Translations under genes and position numbers: made by a program
Notes under the pieces: model-generated
Told to the model about the DNA's origin: nothing
The model's database searches: none
What the model saw: only the letters and a program-made list of their open reading frames with translations
NCBI GenBank assembly: GCA_012932865.1
Contig: SAXG01000033.1
Span: forward strand, 1 to 64,000
Direction of reading: 5' to 3'
DNA from: Amylostereum areolatum
Taxonomy: Eukaryota > Basidiomycota > Agaricomycetes > Russulales > Stereaceae
Length of the DNA stretch: 64,000 bases
Shown: one piece after another, positions 24,001 through 34,698 of the stretch
Numbering within the stretch: the stretch's first letter is position 1
Layout of the letters: every line of letters begins with the position of its first letter

Positions 24001-26079
24001 CCGTCTGCTTAGCTCCATTCCGCTCGTGAGTGCTTATTTCCCATTTACTCGACGACTCATCTAACGTCGCAGACTGATTTCCAGATGGCCGCGTGCAAGA
24101 CGCAACGCCCACGTCCGCGGGTTTCTTGAGGACCTGAAGGACCATCCAAGTCTGTACTCCACCTTGGAGACCAAAAACACCCTCCTCTTCCGGATACGAC
24201 GCCTTGTTAAGCCCTCCGGGACCCGGTCTTCCATCGTCCCAGGTCTCATGATCAAGCAAAATGATCGAAAACTCTGGTCGGCCTTTCCCCCCCTGCCCCG
24301 CCTCGCCGTGGACCTCCTCTTAAGCAGCACACCGACGAAGCGAGGCCGTGCGTTGTGCATAAAGACATGACGCAGATTGTGCACCGTGGCCCGCAGGATG
24401 GACTCGAACCGCTTTGCAAGGCAACAGACCGTCGCTCTTCATTGTGATCGACTGGACGCCCGAGAAACACGCGATAATATCTAGGACGACCGCGCCCATG
24501 ACCGCGCCCACGACCATGCCACCACCAACATCGGCTCGTGCCCAGCACCGCTCGGAGTCATACACAAAATTCGTGTCTCCCCCCGCCGCCCGGAGCCAAG
24601 TGATTCGGCGCTTTCGCGATCTGGATGTGAACGTGGACGCCCTTCTCCAACATCACCTGAATCCGTCGCATGTAGGCCCGGTCTTCATTGGGACAGCCCC
24701 TCGAGCCATGGACGTGTCTCTGGGAGGACCGGTGGTGAGCCACACGCGTTTATACGCAGAACGTATACTGACTTTCCGGTCTCGTATCTCAGGCCGTTTT
24801 CGAATCGTTATTCGTCAAGGGCACACCAACGTGCCGCGATCCTATCCCTGAACCCTGACGTACCCCACTGAGTACCAACAAATGCGCACGAGGATGCTGC
24901 GTCTGTCGAAACAATTAGAAGGCCTCGTCACCATCTTGACGGTCTTTTCCCGCACCTGCCTTTCTTGTTAAAAGTCCGAGTCCTAACCCACTGGCCTCCT
25001 TGGATTGTCCCTGGATGCTGTCCACCTCGGGTTAGCCTAATGTACGGGACTTCCCGTAGATCCTGTTTTTCCCCGTTACACAGCAAGACACGTTCTCGCG
25101 CATCCCCATCCCCCGCGATCGTCACGGTGTACCTGCCTTACAGTCACAATCTTGGAACTTCACGCGGTTCTCTTGCAAGCCCCTTCCCCACAGCTTATCG
25201 CCCAAGACGACGTTTATGCGATCTCGGCACGGGATCTGAGACGAAGCGGCGGGTGTTCAGAGAGGTGCTAGCGGATGTTGGTGGAGTGCGATACTACGAG
25301 GAACGTGGTGATCGAACGCTATGACGGAAACGAGGTGAGTAAAGGGTGTTTGTTGGGTATCCTTTCGTACGGGGGATGCTGACGTCCATTCTCCCAAGAC
25401 ATTATCTCGTTTCAACACAAATCAACTGTCTACTGCATGACTGTGCCCCCGGTCATTGTGTATGATATCGTGCTCTTGCGAAACGTCATGACGGTGATCT
25501 GTTTATGCTTCTGTGCGGCGGTGAACCAGGGTTTATAGCATCAACATGTGCCTCACATGCGATGTCGTGGGCGTCAACCCTCCCTTATACCCACATACAG
25601 ACTTCAATCTCGGTTCCTCTGGCCCGTGCACAACAATCCCCGGCGAGACTCAAAATACGGCGACGGCGCGCAGGCCCCATCTTCTGCCCCCGCCTGCACT
25701 GTCTCCTGTCCAGCATCCGTTTCGTCCAGCTCTCCCTCCGCGCTCGCACACTCTGCTCTGCTAGAGAGAGGACCCGTATGTGTGCGTTTCTTCCGAAGGT
25801 GTTAATCAAACTCAGACTGCATTGTCGGTCTTATTCTTAGTTTTTTTCCCCGGGTTACAACCATCCGTATCATCGCCTGCTTTGACACATCAACATCGGC
25901 CGGTCGAAAACCCTTGGTCCTCTATAAATATCACCCGCAGTACGTCTCCGTGAACTTGAACCAGAAGAGCCACTGACTGACCGCCAATGCCAGACGTCGG
26001 TCTCTCGTATCCCCGTCAAGGCTCCTTAGGCGAACAGGACTTGAAGTCTCTAACGTCCCACGCAGATGCTCCACTTGTA
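24001..26079. other. No confident gene; duplicated flank of TPR-CHAT 2
   Basis: From about 24708 to 25640 the sequence matches in patches the region before TPR-CHAT 1. The block 25190-25325 aligns with 17690-17825 and reads GTGATCGAACGCTATG where copy 1 has GTGATCAAACGCTATA. The region 24060-24740 has no counterpart I could see and no recognisable gene. Confidence 0.45.
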
Positions 26080-29000
26080 ATGGTGAATGAGGCTCTTTAT
26101 TCAGGTCTCTTCCGCCGCTGACACCACACGTTAGGCAGACAAAGACGTGCAGCATCTCTCCCACCTTCGCCAACTCGATACAGTCCAAGCAAGGCTGGAC
26201 TATTCTGCCCGGTTTATTTCTCAAGAGCCTTCATCACAGGCCGACGTCGGCCTCTCCTTTTACAACGAATTTGAGGAAAAGGGCGATCCGCTAGACATCG
26301 AAACAGCCATCGCGTTTGAGCAACGGGCTCTCGATCTTACTCCTGAGGGCCATGCCGACAAGCCTGCGCGGCTGCACGACATCGGAATATCCTTCTTCAG
26401 TCGATTCGTGCGGCTGGGAGATGTCGTGGATGTCGACAGTGCCATCTGTCTGCAGCGCGAGGCCGTCGACCTCATTCCCGAGGGCCACACCGACAGGCCT
26501 ATGTGCCTCACCAATCTCGGCACCTCCTTTATGCGTCGATTCGAGCGGTTGGGAGACCTCGTGGATGTTGACAGCGCCGTCCACGTGCAGCGAGAGGCTG
26601 TCGATCTCACTCCCGAGGGCCACGCCAACAAGCCCATGTACCTCAACAACCTGGGCGGCGCCTTCATGCATCAATTCCAACGATTGGGAGACATCGCAGA
26701 TGTTGACAGCGCCATCCGCGTGCTGCGCGAGGCCGTCGACCTTACTCCCGTGGGCCATGCCATCAGACCCATGTACCTCAGCAACCTGGGGCTCTCCTTC
26801 ATGCGTCGATTCGAGCGATTGGGGGACATCCCGGATATTGACAGTGCCATAGGTGTGCAGCGCGAGGCCGTCGATCTCACCCCCGAGGGCCATGCCAAGA
26901 AGCCCGTGTACCTCACCAACCTGGGGACCTCGTTCTTGCGTCGATTCGAGCGATTGGGAGACATCCCAGGTATTGACAGTGCCATAGGTGTGCAGCGCGA
27001 GGCCGCCGATCTCACTCCCGATGGCCACGCCGACAAGCATATACACCTCAACAACCTGGGGGTCTCCTTTATGCGTCGATTCGAGCGGTTGGGAGACATC
27101 ATGGATATCCAGAGCGCCATCCGTGTGCAGCGCGAGGCCGTGGATCTCACTCCCGAGGGCCATGCCAACAAGCCTATGCGCCTCAACAACCTGGGGCTCT
27201 CCCTCACGTGTCAATTCGAGCGGTTGGGGGACGTTGCAGATGTCGACCACGCCATCCGGGTGCAGCGTGAGGCCGTCGATCTCACCCCCGATGGCCACGC
27301 CGACAAGGCTGGGTGGCTGAACAACCTGGGGCTCTCCTTTATGCGTCGATTCGAGCGCTTGGGAGACATCGCCGATGTTGACAGCGCCATCCGCATGCAG
27401 CGCGAGGCTGTCAGACTCACTCCCGAGGTCCACGCCAACAAGCCCATGCACCTCAACAACCTGGGGGGCTCCTTCAGGTGTCGATTCGAGCGATTGGGAG
27501 ACATCGCAGATGTTGACAGCGCCATCCACGTGCAGCGCGAGGCCGTCGATCTTACTCCCGTGGGCCACGCCATCAGACCCATGTACCTCAACGACCTGGG
27601 GCTCTCCTTTATGCGTCGATTCGAGCGATTGAGAGACATCCCGGATATTGACAGTGCCATCCGCATGCAGCGCGAGGCCGTCGATCTCACTCCCGAGGGC
27701 CATGCCATCAGACCCATGTACCTCAACAACCTGGGGCTCTCCTTCATGCGTCGATTCGAGCGGTTGGGAGACATCGCAGACATTGACAGCGCCATCCGCG
27801 CGCAGTGCGAGGCCGTCGATCTCACTCCCGAGGGCCACGCCGCCAAGCCTATGCACCTCACCAACCTTGGAATCTCCCTCAGGGGTCGATTTGAGTGGTT
27901 GGGGGAAATGGCCGACTTTCATGCTGCGGTAGATGTTTTCAGGGAAGCCGCAAATGGTCCTTCTGGCCCGCCATCAGACAGATTCAATGCATCGCGACAA
28001 TGGGCTCTGCTACTGTCTTCTCCGCCTTCCACATCCTCACCCTTGGAGGCCTACCAGGTGGTCCTAGCACTTGTGCCACGTGTAGTATGGCTAGGCTCCA
28101 GCCTTCATCGTCGGTATGAGGAGCTTCCTGCCATAGCGGAAGTGGTGAGTGAGGCCGTTGCCGCCGCAATCGCAGCCGGTGATCTGGCGTGCGCTCTCGA
28201 ATGGCTGGAGGAGGGCCGGTGTGTCATCTGGAGACAGATGCTTCAGCTCCGCACACCGCTCGATGACCTGCGTGCCGTGGACTCAGCGCTTGCAGATGAC
28301 TTGGAACGCACTTCGCGCGCGCTGGACATTGCGGGAACAAGCCAAGGCCCACAGCCCAGCGAGAAAGAGGTGGAGACATCAATGGAGGACGAGGCGCAGA
28401 AGCATCGTCGTCTCGCAGACAAATATGGGCGGATGATTGAGAAAGCTCGCGCACTTCCCGGATGCGAAGATTTCCTGCGCCCCAAGACGCTCGCACATTT
28501 TCGCGCCGCTGCTGATTCAGGTCCTGTAGTCGTGGTCAACATCAGCAAAACTCGATGCGACGCGATGATCTTGCTTCAAATTTCTGACGCAGTCCTACAT
28601 ATCCCCCTCCACACTCTTAATCACGAAGATGTGGCCGCTTGGAAAGACGCGCTGTTGAAGTACCTCCAGCGGTCGGGTGTTCGGGCCCGTGGAATGCGGC
28701 GGCGTCCCGTGGCTGGGGAAGATAGCATTATGTCGACTATCCTCACTAACCTTTGGTCGAAAATCGTGCAGCCCGTTCTCTTTGCGCTAGGCCATGTAAG
28801 TTTGTGCATCACTATATCTCTTCGACCGATACTCACAAATGATTTGCTGTTCTTAGTCGTCGGGAGATAAGCCGACAGCAGGTGATCTCCCTCACCTCAC
28901 CTGGTGTGCGACAGGTCCTTTGGCGTTCCTTCCCCTCCACGCAGCAGGCATTTATGACGAGGCAGGAGGGCCTAAAGTTTTTGACTATGTCGTATCCTCA

Positions 29001-29651
29001 TACATACCAACGCTCTCCGCACTGCTCGAAGCTCGAAGACGTGCTAACAATCACTCGCCGACTCCTAGTGTTCTCGCCGTATCGCAGCTCGGCACAGGTC
29101 AACATTCGCTGCCAGGGACTGTCGGAGAGATTGCAGCTATCCAGACGATCGTCGGAAACCACGGTTTGTATCTGGATGGAAAGGGGGCGACGAAGGATTC
29201 CGTGTTGACAGCCATGGCGGACCACAACTGGATACATCTGGCTTGTCACGCACATCAGGATATCCAAGACCCCACGAAGAGCGCATTCATCCTCCACGAC
29301 AGCCAATTGGACCTCCTCTCCATCATGCAACGCTCGTTCAAGCACACCGAGCTCGCGTTCCTGTCGGCCTGTCAAACTGCGACCGGCGACGAGAAACTGA
29401 CGGAGGAAGTGGTCCATCTCGCGGCGGGAATGCTGATGGCGGGGTATTCAAGCGTCGTGGCGACGATGTGGTCGATCAAGGACAAGGATGCGCCTGTAGT
29501 TGCAAAGGAGTTCTACTCGCGGCTGATGGAGGGCGGGCACGGTCGAAGGAAGGTGGCGTACGCGCTCCATGCGGCGGTGAGGCGTCTGCGCGGTGAGGTC
29601 GGGGAGAAAAACTTCGTACGATGGGTGCCGTTTATTCACATCGGGATATGA
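26080..29651 (+). CDS. TPR-CHAT protein 2 (tandem paralogue)
   Basis: Same plan as TPR-CHAT 1. Likely exons: ATG-only exon 26080-26082, then 26135-28795 and 28857-29651, giving 1,152 aa. Supporting the start, both copies have ATG followed at once by a GTGA donor, and acceptors that rejoin to M-A-D. Compared with copy 1 it lacks about 70 residues after the first few codons: QHLSHLRQLDTVQARLDY corresponds to QHLPNLHQRDTVQARLEY near residue 70-85 of copy 1. It has 12 repeats of 44 residues and then the linker. The CHAT domain carries His1019 (LACHAHQ) and Cys1060 (SACQTATGD). The last 150 residues are almost the same as in copy 1. The frame is intact throughout. Function by family only: a caspase-like protease with a repeat sensor domain. 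Confidence 0.9.
26340..27930 (+). repeat. Twelve 132-bp coding repeats in TPR-CHAT 2
   Basis: Head-to-tail 44-codon units; several neighbours are nearly identical (for example the units starting HAIRPMYL at about 26755, 27570 and 27710), more alike than their counterparts in copy 1. Confidence 0.9.
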
Positions 29652-30293
29652 GCCTGTGTTTCCATTCAAAATCTGTACGGTGTATCCGCTCTCTTCTTTG
29701 TTCGGGGGGTTTTTTTTTCTCCCTGTTTCGACAGACTGATCGTCGCTTGACACACCATCTGTATATACCCCGCCTCCCCGCGTGAAGAGTTGCGACATTT
29801 ATCCACTTGTCCTTATGTGCGTACGAGTTCCCCGCCCCCCATCCGAATCGCTGTCTCATTATGTATGCTCCTTGGTTCATAACGTCCCTTCGATGTACGG
29901 AGGTATGCACAAAGCGATACAATCATGTGGTTGTCGGAAAAACCGGATTTAGCTGATCAGCACCTTACGGAAATCTGACGACAGCTGACGGTTTCGGACG
30001 GCTTATCTGAACTCGTGAGTGGTGCTCAGCCCATGATCAGCCGCTGGCAAGTGGCTGCAAGGTGGCGCCGTGAAGGTAATAATTGGTGATTCGATGACAT
30101 CACCTCTGATATGCAGTGCACGTGCAAGACAGAACCGCCGGTCCGACGGCGAGAAAAATCTGCGAAGTCGAATTGCGCTTTGGGCCAGTGGTTCCCGCCA
30201 CCAACTGGCGACTTATATAGCCTCTCTACGAAAGAAATTTGAGTAGCATACAGATTATATGTATAAACATGTATATATGTATCAGAAGCCCAT
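29652..30293. other. No gene; 3' flank of TPR-CHAT 2
   Basis: Contains short runs such as G6T9 at 29705-29719, and an AT-rich stretch just before the retrotransposon insertion site. No ORF with a motif. Confidence 0.45.
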
Positions 30294-30308
30294 TTACTCG
30301 AGTGAAGA
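30294..30308. repeat. Target-site duplication of the LINE (left copy)
   Basis: TTACTCGAGTGAAGA, identical over 15 bp to 36238-36252 on the other side of the element. Confidence 0.9.
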
Positions 30309-30321
30309 TAGATAGATAGAT
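30309..30321 (-). repeat. Tetranucleotide 3' tail of the LINE
   Basis: TAGATAGATAGAT on the plus strand, directly beside the target duplication at the 3' end of the element. Confidence 0.8.
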
Positions 30322-30831
30322 TCTGATTTTATAGTAGTACTCAGGCCGTTTACGGCCTATATGACTACTACGCATCTACTTCCGCTACTACTTGGGTACA
30401 AACGCAGCAGACTACATGACCGAAACCGTGTTCCATCGTTTCTTCGTCAGTGTCCCCTGCGCCTCTTGCATAGGCGGAGATGCGTGCTGAGCACGTGGGG
30501 TCTTGAGCTCGCGGATTTAGCTTGTCGGGCGACGGGCGGCGTTTGGGCGCGCGCGCGGTGCGGGTGAGTCTTGAGAGTTTTGGTGTTCAGGCGTGCCCTG
30601 GTTGGCTGCCGCAGGGGGGTTGATGCCCTGTAAGAGGTGTGGGGTGAGAGGAGGGAAAGGAAAGGAAGGCATATAGTATGTGGCATAGACGGTAATGGCG
30701 TGGTGGCGAGGGGCATGGGGTGCGCTCGGCGGCCGCCTGGGCTCGCGTTGCGACGATGGGAAGAGGGAGAACCGAAAAGGAAACCGAAGACCGGGTACGG
30801 AATGGGGGGCAGGAACGGGAAACTTGAAGAC

Positions 30832-33800
30832 TCAGCTGGGATCGTCGTCCTCGGGGGGCGGGTCGAGGTACGCCGCAAAGCGCCTTGTCGCGTGGATGTA
30901 TCGCAGCAGGGTGTTGCGATGCTTGGGCGAGCCGAGGATTGTGCGTTTCGTGAATGGAGACCGCCCGATGGCGTCGCGCATCTTCTGCCGTTGCGCACAG
31001 AACTTGCGGCAGGTCAGAAGGTAGTGGTCGACCGACTCGTTTTCTTGACATTCTGTGCACCACGGGGAGTCGACCGCGCCGATCCGGTTGAGGAACGCAT
31101 TCAGGCCAACGTGGCGCGAACGAAGCTGCGTGAGGATGCTGCATGATCGTCGTGGGAGGTCCTTGTAGAGCTTGAGTACTTGCGCTCCGGGTGGCGTTGG
31201 GTCATAGAGCCGGACCCGTCGTCCATGCTCCGAGACGAGCCATCGTTTCCGCCATTCGACCCTCATTGCCTTCTGCTGGGCTGCCTTCGCGGCCGCCAGG
31301 CTGCGCGGAGGAGTCTCGAGCGATCGCAGCTGTTTGGGTAGAGGGGTCGAGTCGCCTTGCGCGGCATCCTTGGCGCCGCCGTCCGCGACCTCATTGAGCT
31401 CCACGCGCCCGTCTTCGTGGCCCGGGACCCACGCGACGTGTAGGTCGAGGGTCACGCGTCGTCTCGCAAGGCGGCCAAGCGTGGAGTGGAAGAGGCGGAT
31501 GAGGTGCTGGCCAGGTTGGGGGCGGTTGCGCTTGAGGGCTTGGATAGCGGCTTGGTTATCCAAAAGGATGGTCGCGCGCATCACCCGCGGTTCAGACGCG
31601 ATGATATCGAGGGCAAGGATCGTGCCCACCAGTTCTCCTTCGAAGACAGTGTGATCAGCTTCGCTACCGAGGTGGAGGCGACGGGTACGTAGCTGGTTGT
31701 CTCCTCCTCGTGCGACCGCGGCCGCGCCCACTCCACCCTTGTATCCCGAGCCGTCTGTGTACACGCAGAAACCCGTCCGCTCTGCCGCTGCTTGGATCGC
31801 TTCCTCCCGCGTCTTGGCGATGGAGAAAGTGCAGCGTGGGGTCCACGTCGCGGGCGGCGGCGTGGGGTCGATTTCCTCCATATCTTCCCGAGCGAGGTCC
31901 GGGAAGGCGTGGAGGAGCTCGTGGACGGGTGACTGGTGTAGCCGGGGGTAGCGTCGGGAGCATTTCTTGACAATGCGGTGGAGGGGGTGGTGGGAAGGGA
32001 GGGTCGTGAGGCGGGCGGCTGACCCGTACACCGCGTGATTGAGGCGGATGTCGACGGGTGGCAGCGCGGCGTGGAAGTCGAGGAAGTCGGTGGGTGCAGA
32101 GCGGAAAGCGCCTGTGATCAGGCGCGCCACCGTCCTCTGTACCTTCCCGATGCGGCGGGATGTCCCTACCGATCCTAGGCGGTGTCCGTTCGCGGAGCCC
32201 GGTCGTACCGGTTGGTACCAAACCGGGAGCCCATACTCGATGCGTGGCAGGACGACCGACCGGTACAATTGGCGTACGTACCGGTGCGGCAGCCCAAACG
32301 TCGGTCGCGTCAGTCGAGAGACAGCCATGAGCGTGGCCGTTCCTTTGGCAATGGCGGACTCGACGTGTTCGCGCCAACGAAGCTTGCGGTCGAGGACGAT
32401 CCCCAGGTACTTCGCGGAGTCCATGGGCTCGACTTCATGAGTGCCGATCTTGAGGGAGAGGGGGCCGACGAGCTTTCGCTCGTTCCATGTGAAGTGAAGG
32501 AGTTGGAACTTGTCGATGTCAAAGCGGCACGCGTGAGTGCGGGACCACTGTAGCGCGCGGTCCACCAGGATGGACAGCTTCTCGATGTTCTCGGCCACTG
32601 TGGGAGACGAAACCGCGATCATGGTGTCGTCGATGTATCCTGCGACGAGGGCGTCCTTCTCCCCCGACTCGACTATCTCCAGCAGGTCGGCGGAGTAGAA
32701 GAGGTAGAGGATCGGGGAGAGTGGAGAGCCCTGCGGGACGCCAAAGCTGGCACAGCGTGGCTCCGACGTGAAATCGTCAAAGCTGAGGGTCGTGGTCCTG
32801 TCACTGAGGAAGGATGAAATCCAGTCGACGATCGCGTCGGGGACTTCGCGCTTGCGCAGGTTGTGGAGGAGACGGGGGTGAGAGACTGTGGGGAAAGCCT
32901 GTGAGATGTCGAGGAATAAGACAGAGGTGACCTGGCCTTTCCGCGCCACGTCCTTGATCCGCTGCACTAGGTACAGGACAGCGTCGGTTGTTGTCCGACC
33001 TGGTCTCCCGCCGAAATGGGTATCCGGCAGGAGGCCGTTCTGTTCGGCCAGAGCGGCCAATCGACTGGCCACCACCGCTTCAGCCACTTTCCCCAGCATG
33101 TCTTCCAACGCAATAGGGCGATACGCCTTGGGGACAGTGTAGTCCGGCTTCCCGGGCTTCCTGAGCGTGATCGTGGCGAAGTTGCGCCAGAACTTGGGGA
33201 AGTAGGCGAGGCGGATGGAGGCGTTGATGACGTCGACCAGAATCGGGGTGAGCGACTCGGAGCAGTGCTGCAGCGCGGCGTTAGGGATCTTGGACGGGCC
33301 TGGGGCCTTGAAAGGGCTGAGGTGGGCGATGGCCGCCCGTACCTCCGCTTCGACAATCTCGGTGTGGGGGAGACCATCTGGATACGGGAACCGGTCCGTG
33401 TCACTCAAATCGGCGGGAGGGGGTTCGGGGAAGAATTGATTGAGGAGGACGGAGCACTTATCGACGCTCATCCGCACAGGGCCATCCGGGCCACAAAGGT
33501 CGGGAATCCGCGACGGTTGTCCAGTAGTCGAGTTGTGTGTGGCATACTTGTTCGCCTGCCACACCGACTGCTCTGTCGCGTTCTCGAGCCATTCTTGCCA
33601 GTGGCGGCGCTGCTGGTTACGGATCGCGGCGTGGTACGCGTTCCGCGTCGGGGCGACACGGGCGCGAAGTACCGGGTCCGCTCGGGGCTTGGACGCACGG
33701 TTTTGGAGCGTCTTCAGATCCTTGCGCATCTGAGTGAGCTTTGGCGTCCACCAACGCTTGCCGAACGGGGATGGTTTGGCCTTCGGGACATGTGCCTCCG

Positions 33801-34698
33801 CCGCCTCGCTCATGGCATCGACCATCGTGCGGACAATCTCGTCAAGATCGTCCGTGTCTCCGATAGTCGTGCGCTTGTGATCCACCTCCGGAGTGGAGAG
33901 CTTGGACTTGACCTGGTCCTCAAACTTCTCCCAGTCTGCAGCGCGCCAGTTCAATCGGTCGGCGGGCGTCGCCCGCCCGATCTCCAGGTCAACATGGGTG
34001 TTCACATCCAGGTGGTCGGAGCCGTGACCGCCAGATGCGAAACACTTAACAACATGTGACGCGAGATCCTCGGTCGCGAAGACCAAGTCGAGGGTGGACG
34101 GCGCCTGACGCCGGTCGCCTATGCGCGTTGCAGTGCCCGGGGGAAGGCAGAGGACCAGGTCCCGTTCAGCCAGGAGTTGAATCAAGGCCTCGGCGGAGGC
34201 GGCACGCGTGCGCGCAGGCCGACGATGGCCGGCCCACAGGGCATGGTGCGTGTTGAAGTCACCGATGAGCATGAGCGAGCGGTCCTGCGGGACTGAGTCG
34301 AGGTGCCTGGAGAGGAAGGTGATCGTGGAGTCAGATCGTGGGGGATTATAGATAGAATAGACAGAGAAATTGGAGTCATGGGTAGAAAAGGAAATAGCGG
34401 TGATGTCGAGGGTCTTGAGATCGATTTGGGTGTACGTGTCGAGAGGGATCGTCTTCTTGATGTAGATCGCGCTGCGGATGAGGTCCGATCTGCTGCGTTG
34501 ACCTGCAAAGGACGGTAAGACGAGATGAAAAGCGGAAGACTGGAACGAGGCATGTCGGTCGATAAAGTACGGCAACTCCTGCAGGCACAGCACATCGTAC
34601 TCGGCTGTGTCTGAGTCGTTGAGGAGGGACTTCACCACCTCGGGCTGCTTCCGGCAGTTCAGACTCTTGACTCGTAACCCTGCAAACGAGGTTGTCAT
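30832..34698 (-). CDS. LINE ORF2: endonuclease, reverse transcriptase, RNase H
   Basis: An uninterrupted 1,288-aa frame. Residues 1-230 are an exonuclease-endonuclease-phosphatase domain: LCLQEL, LIGDFNTHH, GSDHLD. This nicks the target DNA. The reverse transcriptase lies at about 525-760: YRPIALEDMLGK, LFLDISQAFPTV, GVPQGSPLSPILY and the catalytic GYIDDT near 687-690 (YIDD, where YADD/FADD is more usual). RNase H lies at about 975-1090: VYTDGSGYKGG, FEGELVGTILAL, LLDNQAAIQAL and WVPGHEDGRVELNEVAD, so all acidic catalytic positions appear present. A CCHC-type knuckle (CTECQENESVDHYLLTC) lies near 1212. The ATG follows the ORF1 stop with no gap (TAAATG), which suggests coupled or re-initiated translation. 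No frame damage is seen, so it may be recently active. Confidence 0.95.
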   Translation of the reverse strand: MTTSFAGLRVKSLNCRKQPEVVKSLLNDSDTAEYDVLCLQELPYFIDRHASFQSSAFHLVLPSFAGQRSRSDLIRSAIYIKKTIPLDTYTQIDLKTLDITAISFSTHDSNFSVYSIYNPPRSDSTITFLSRHLDSVPQDRSLMLIGDFNTHHALWAGHRRPARTRAASAEALIQLLAERDLVLCLPPGTATRIGDRRQAPSTLDLVFATEDLASHVVKCFASGGHGSDHLDVNTHVDLEIGRATPADRLNWRAADWEKFEDQVKSKLSTPEVDHKRTTIGDTDDLDEIVRTMVDAMSEAAEAHVPKAKPSPFGKRWWTPKLTQMRKDLKTLQNRASKPRADPVLRARVAPTRNAYHAAIRNQQRRHWQEWLENATEQSVWQANKYATHNSTTGQPSRIPDLCGPDGPVRMSVDKCSVLLNQFFPEPPPADLSDTDRFPYPDGLPHTEIVEAEVRAAIAHLSPFKAPGPSKIPNAALQHCSESLTPILVDVINASIRLAYFPKFWRNFATITLRKPGKPDYTVPKAYRPIALEDMLGKVAEAVVASRLAALAEQNGLLPDTHFGGRPGRTTTDAVLYLVQRIKDVARKGQVTSVLFLDISQAFPTVSHPRLLHNLRKREVPDAIVDWISSFLSDRTTTLSFDDFTSEPRCASFGVPQGSPLSPILYLFYSADLLEIVESGEKDALVAGYIDDTMIAVSSPTVAENIEKLSILVDRALQWSRTHACRFDIDKFQLLHFTWNERKLVGPLSLKIGTHEVEPMDSAKYLGIVLDRKLRWREHVESAIAKGTATLMAVSRLTRPTFGLPHRYVRQLYRSVVLPRIEYGLPVWYQPVRPGSANGHRLGSVGTSRRIGKVQRTVARLITGAFRSAPTDFLDFHAALPPVDIRLNHAVYGSAARLTTLPSHHPLHRIVKKCSRRYPRLHQSPVHELLHAFPDLAREDMEEIDPTPPPATWTPRCTFSIAKTREEAIQAAAERTGFCVYTDGSGYKGGVGAAAVARGGDNQLRTRRLHLGSEADHTVFEGELVGTILALDIIASEPRVMRATILLDNQAAIQALKRNRPQPGQHLIRLFHSTLGRLARRRVTLDLHVAWVPGHEDGRVELNEVADGGAKDAAQGDSTPLPKQLRSLETPPRSLAAAKAAQQKAMRVEWRKRWLVSEHGRRVRLYDPTPPGAQVLKLYKDLPRRSCSILTQLRSRHVGLNAFLNRIGAVDSPWCTECQENESVDHYLLTCRKFCAQRQKMRDAIGRSPFTKRTILGSPKHRNTLLRYIHATRRFAAYLDPPPEDDDPS

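Noticed and set aside
24380..24425. tRNA-like T-loop GGTTCGAGTCC on the minus strand
   Set aside because: The T stem does not pair at the third position and no cloverleaf forms around it.
26291..27922. 543-aa open frame antisense to the TPR-CHAT 2 repeats (and a similar one at 19239-19982)
   Set aside because: The 132-bp repeat unit is a multiple of three, so a stop-free antisense frame in one unit is stop-free in all. It mirrors the sense repeats and has no own motif.
33016..34059. 347-aa plus-strand ORF inside the LINE
   Set aside because: Antisense shadow of the ORF2 endonuclease/RT linker, with arginine/glycine-rich composition.
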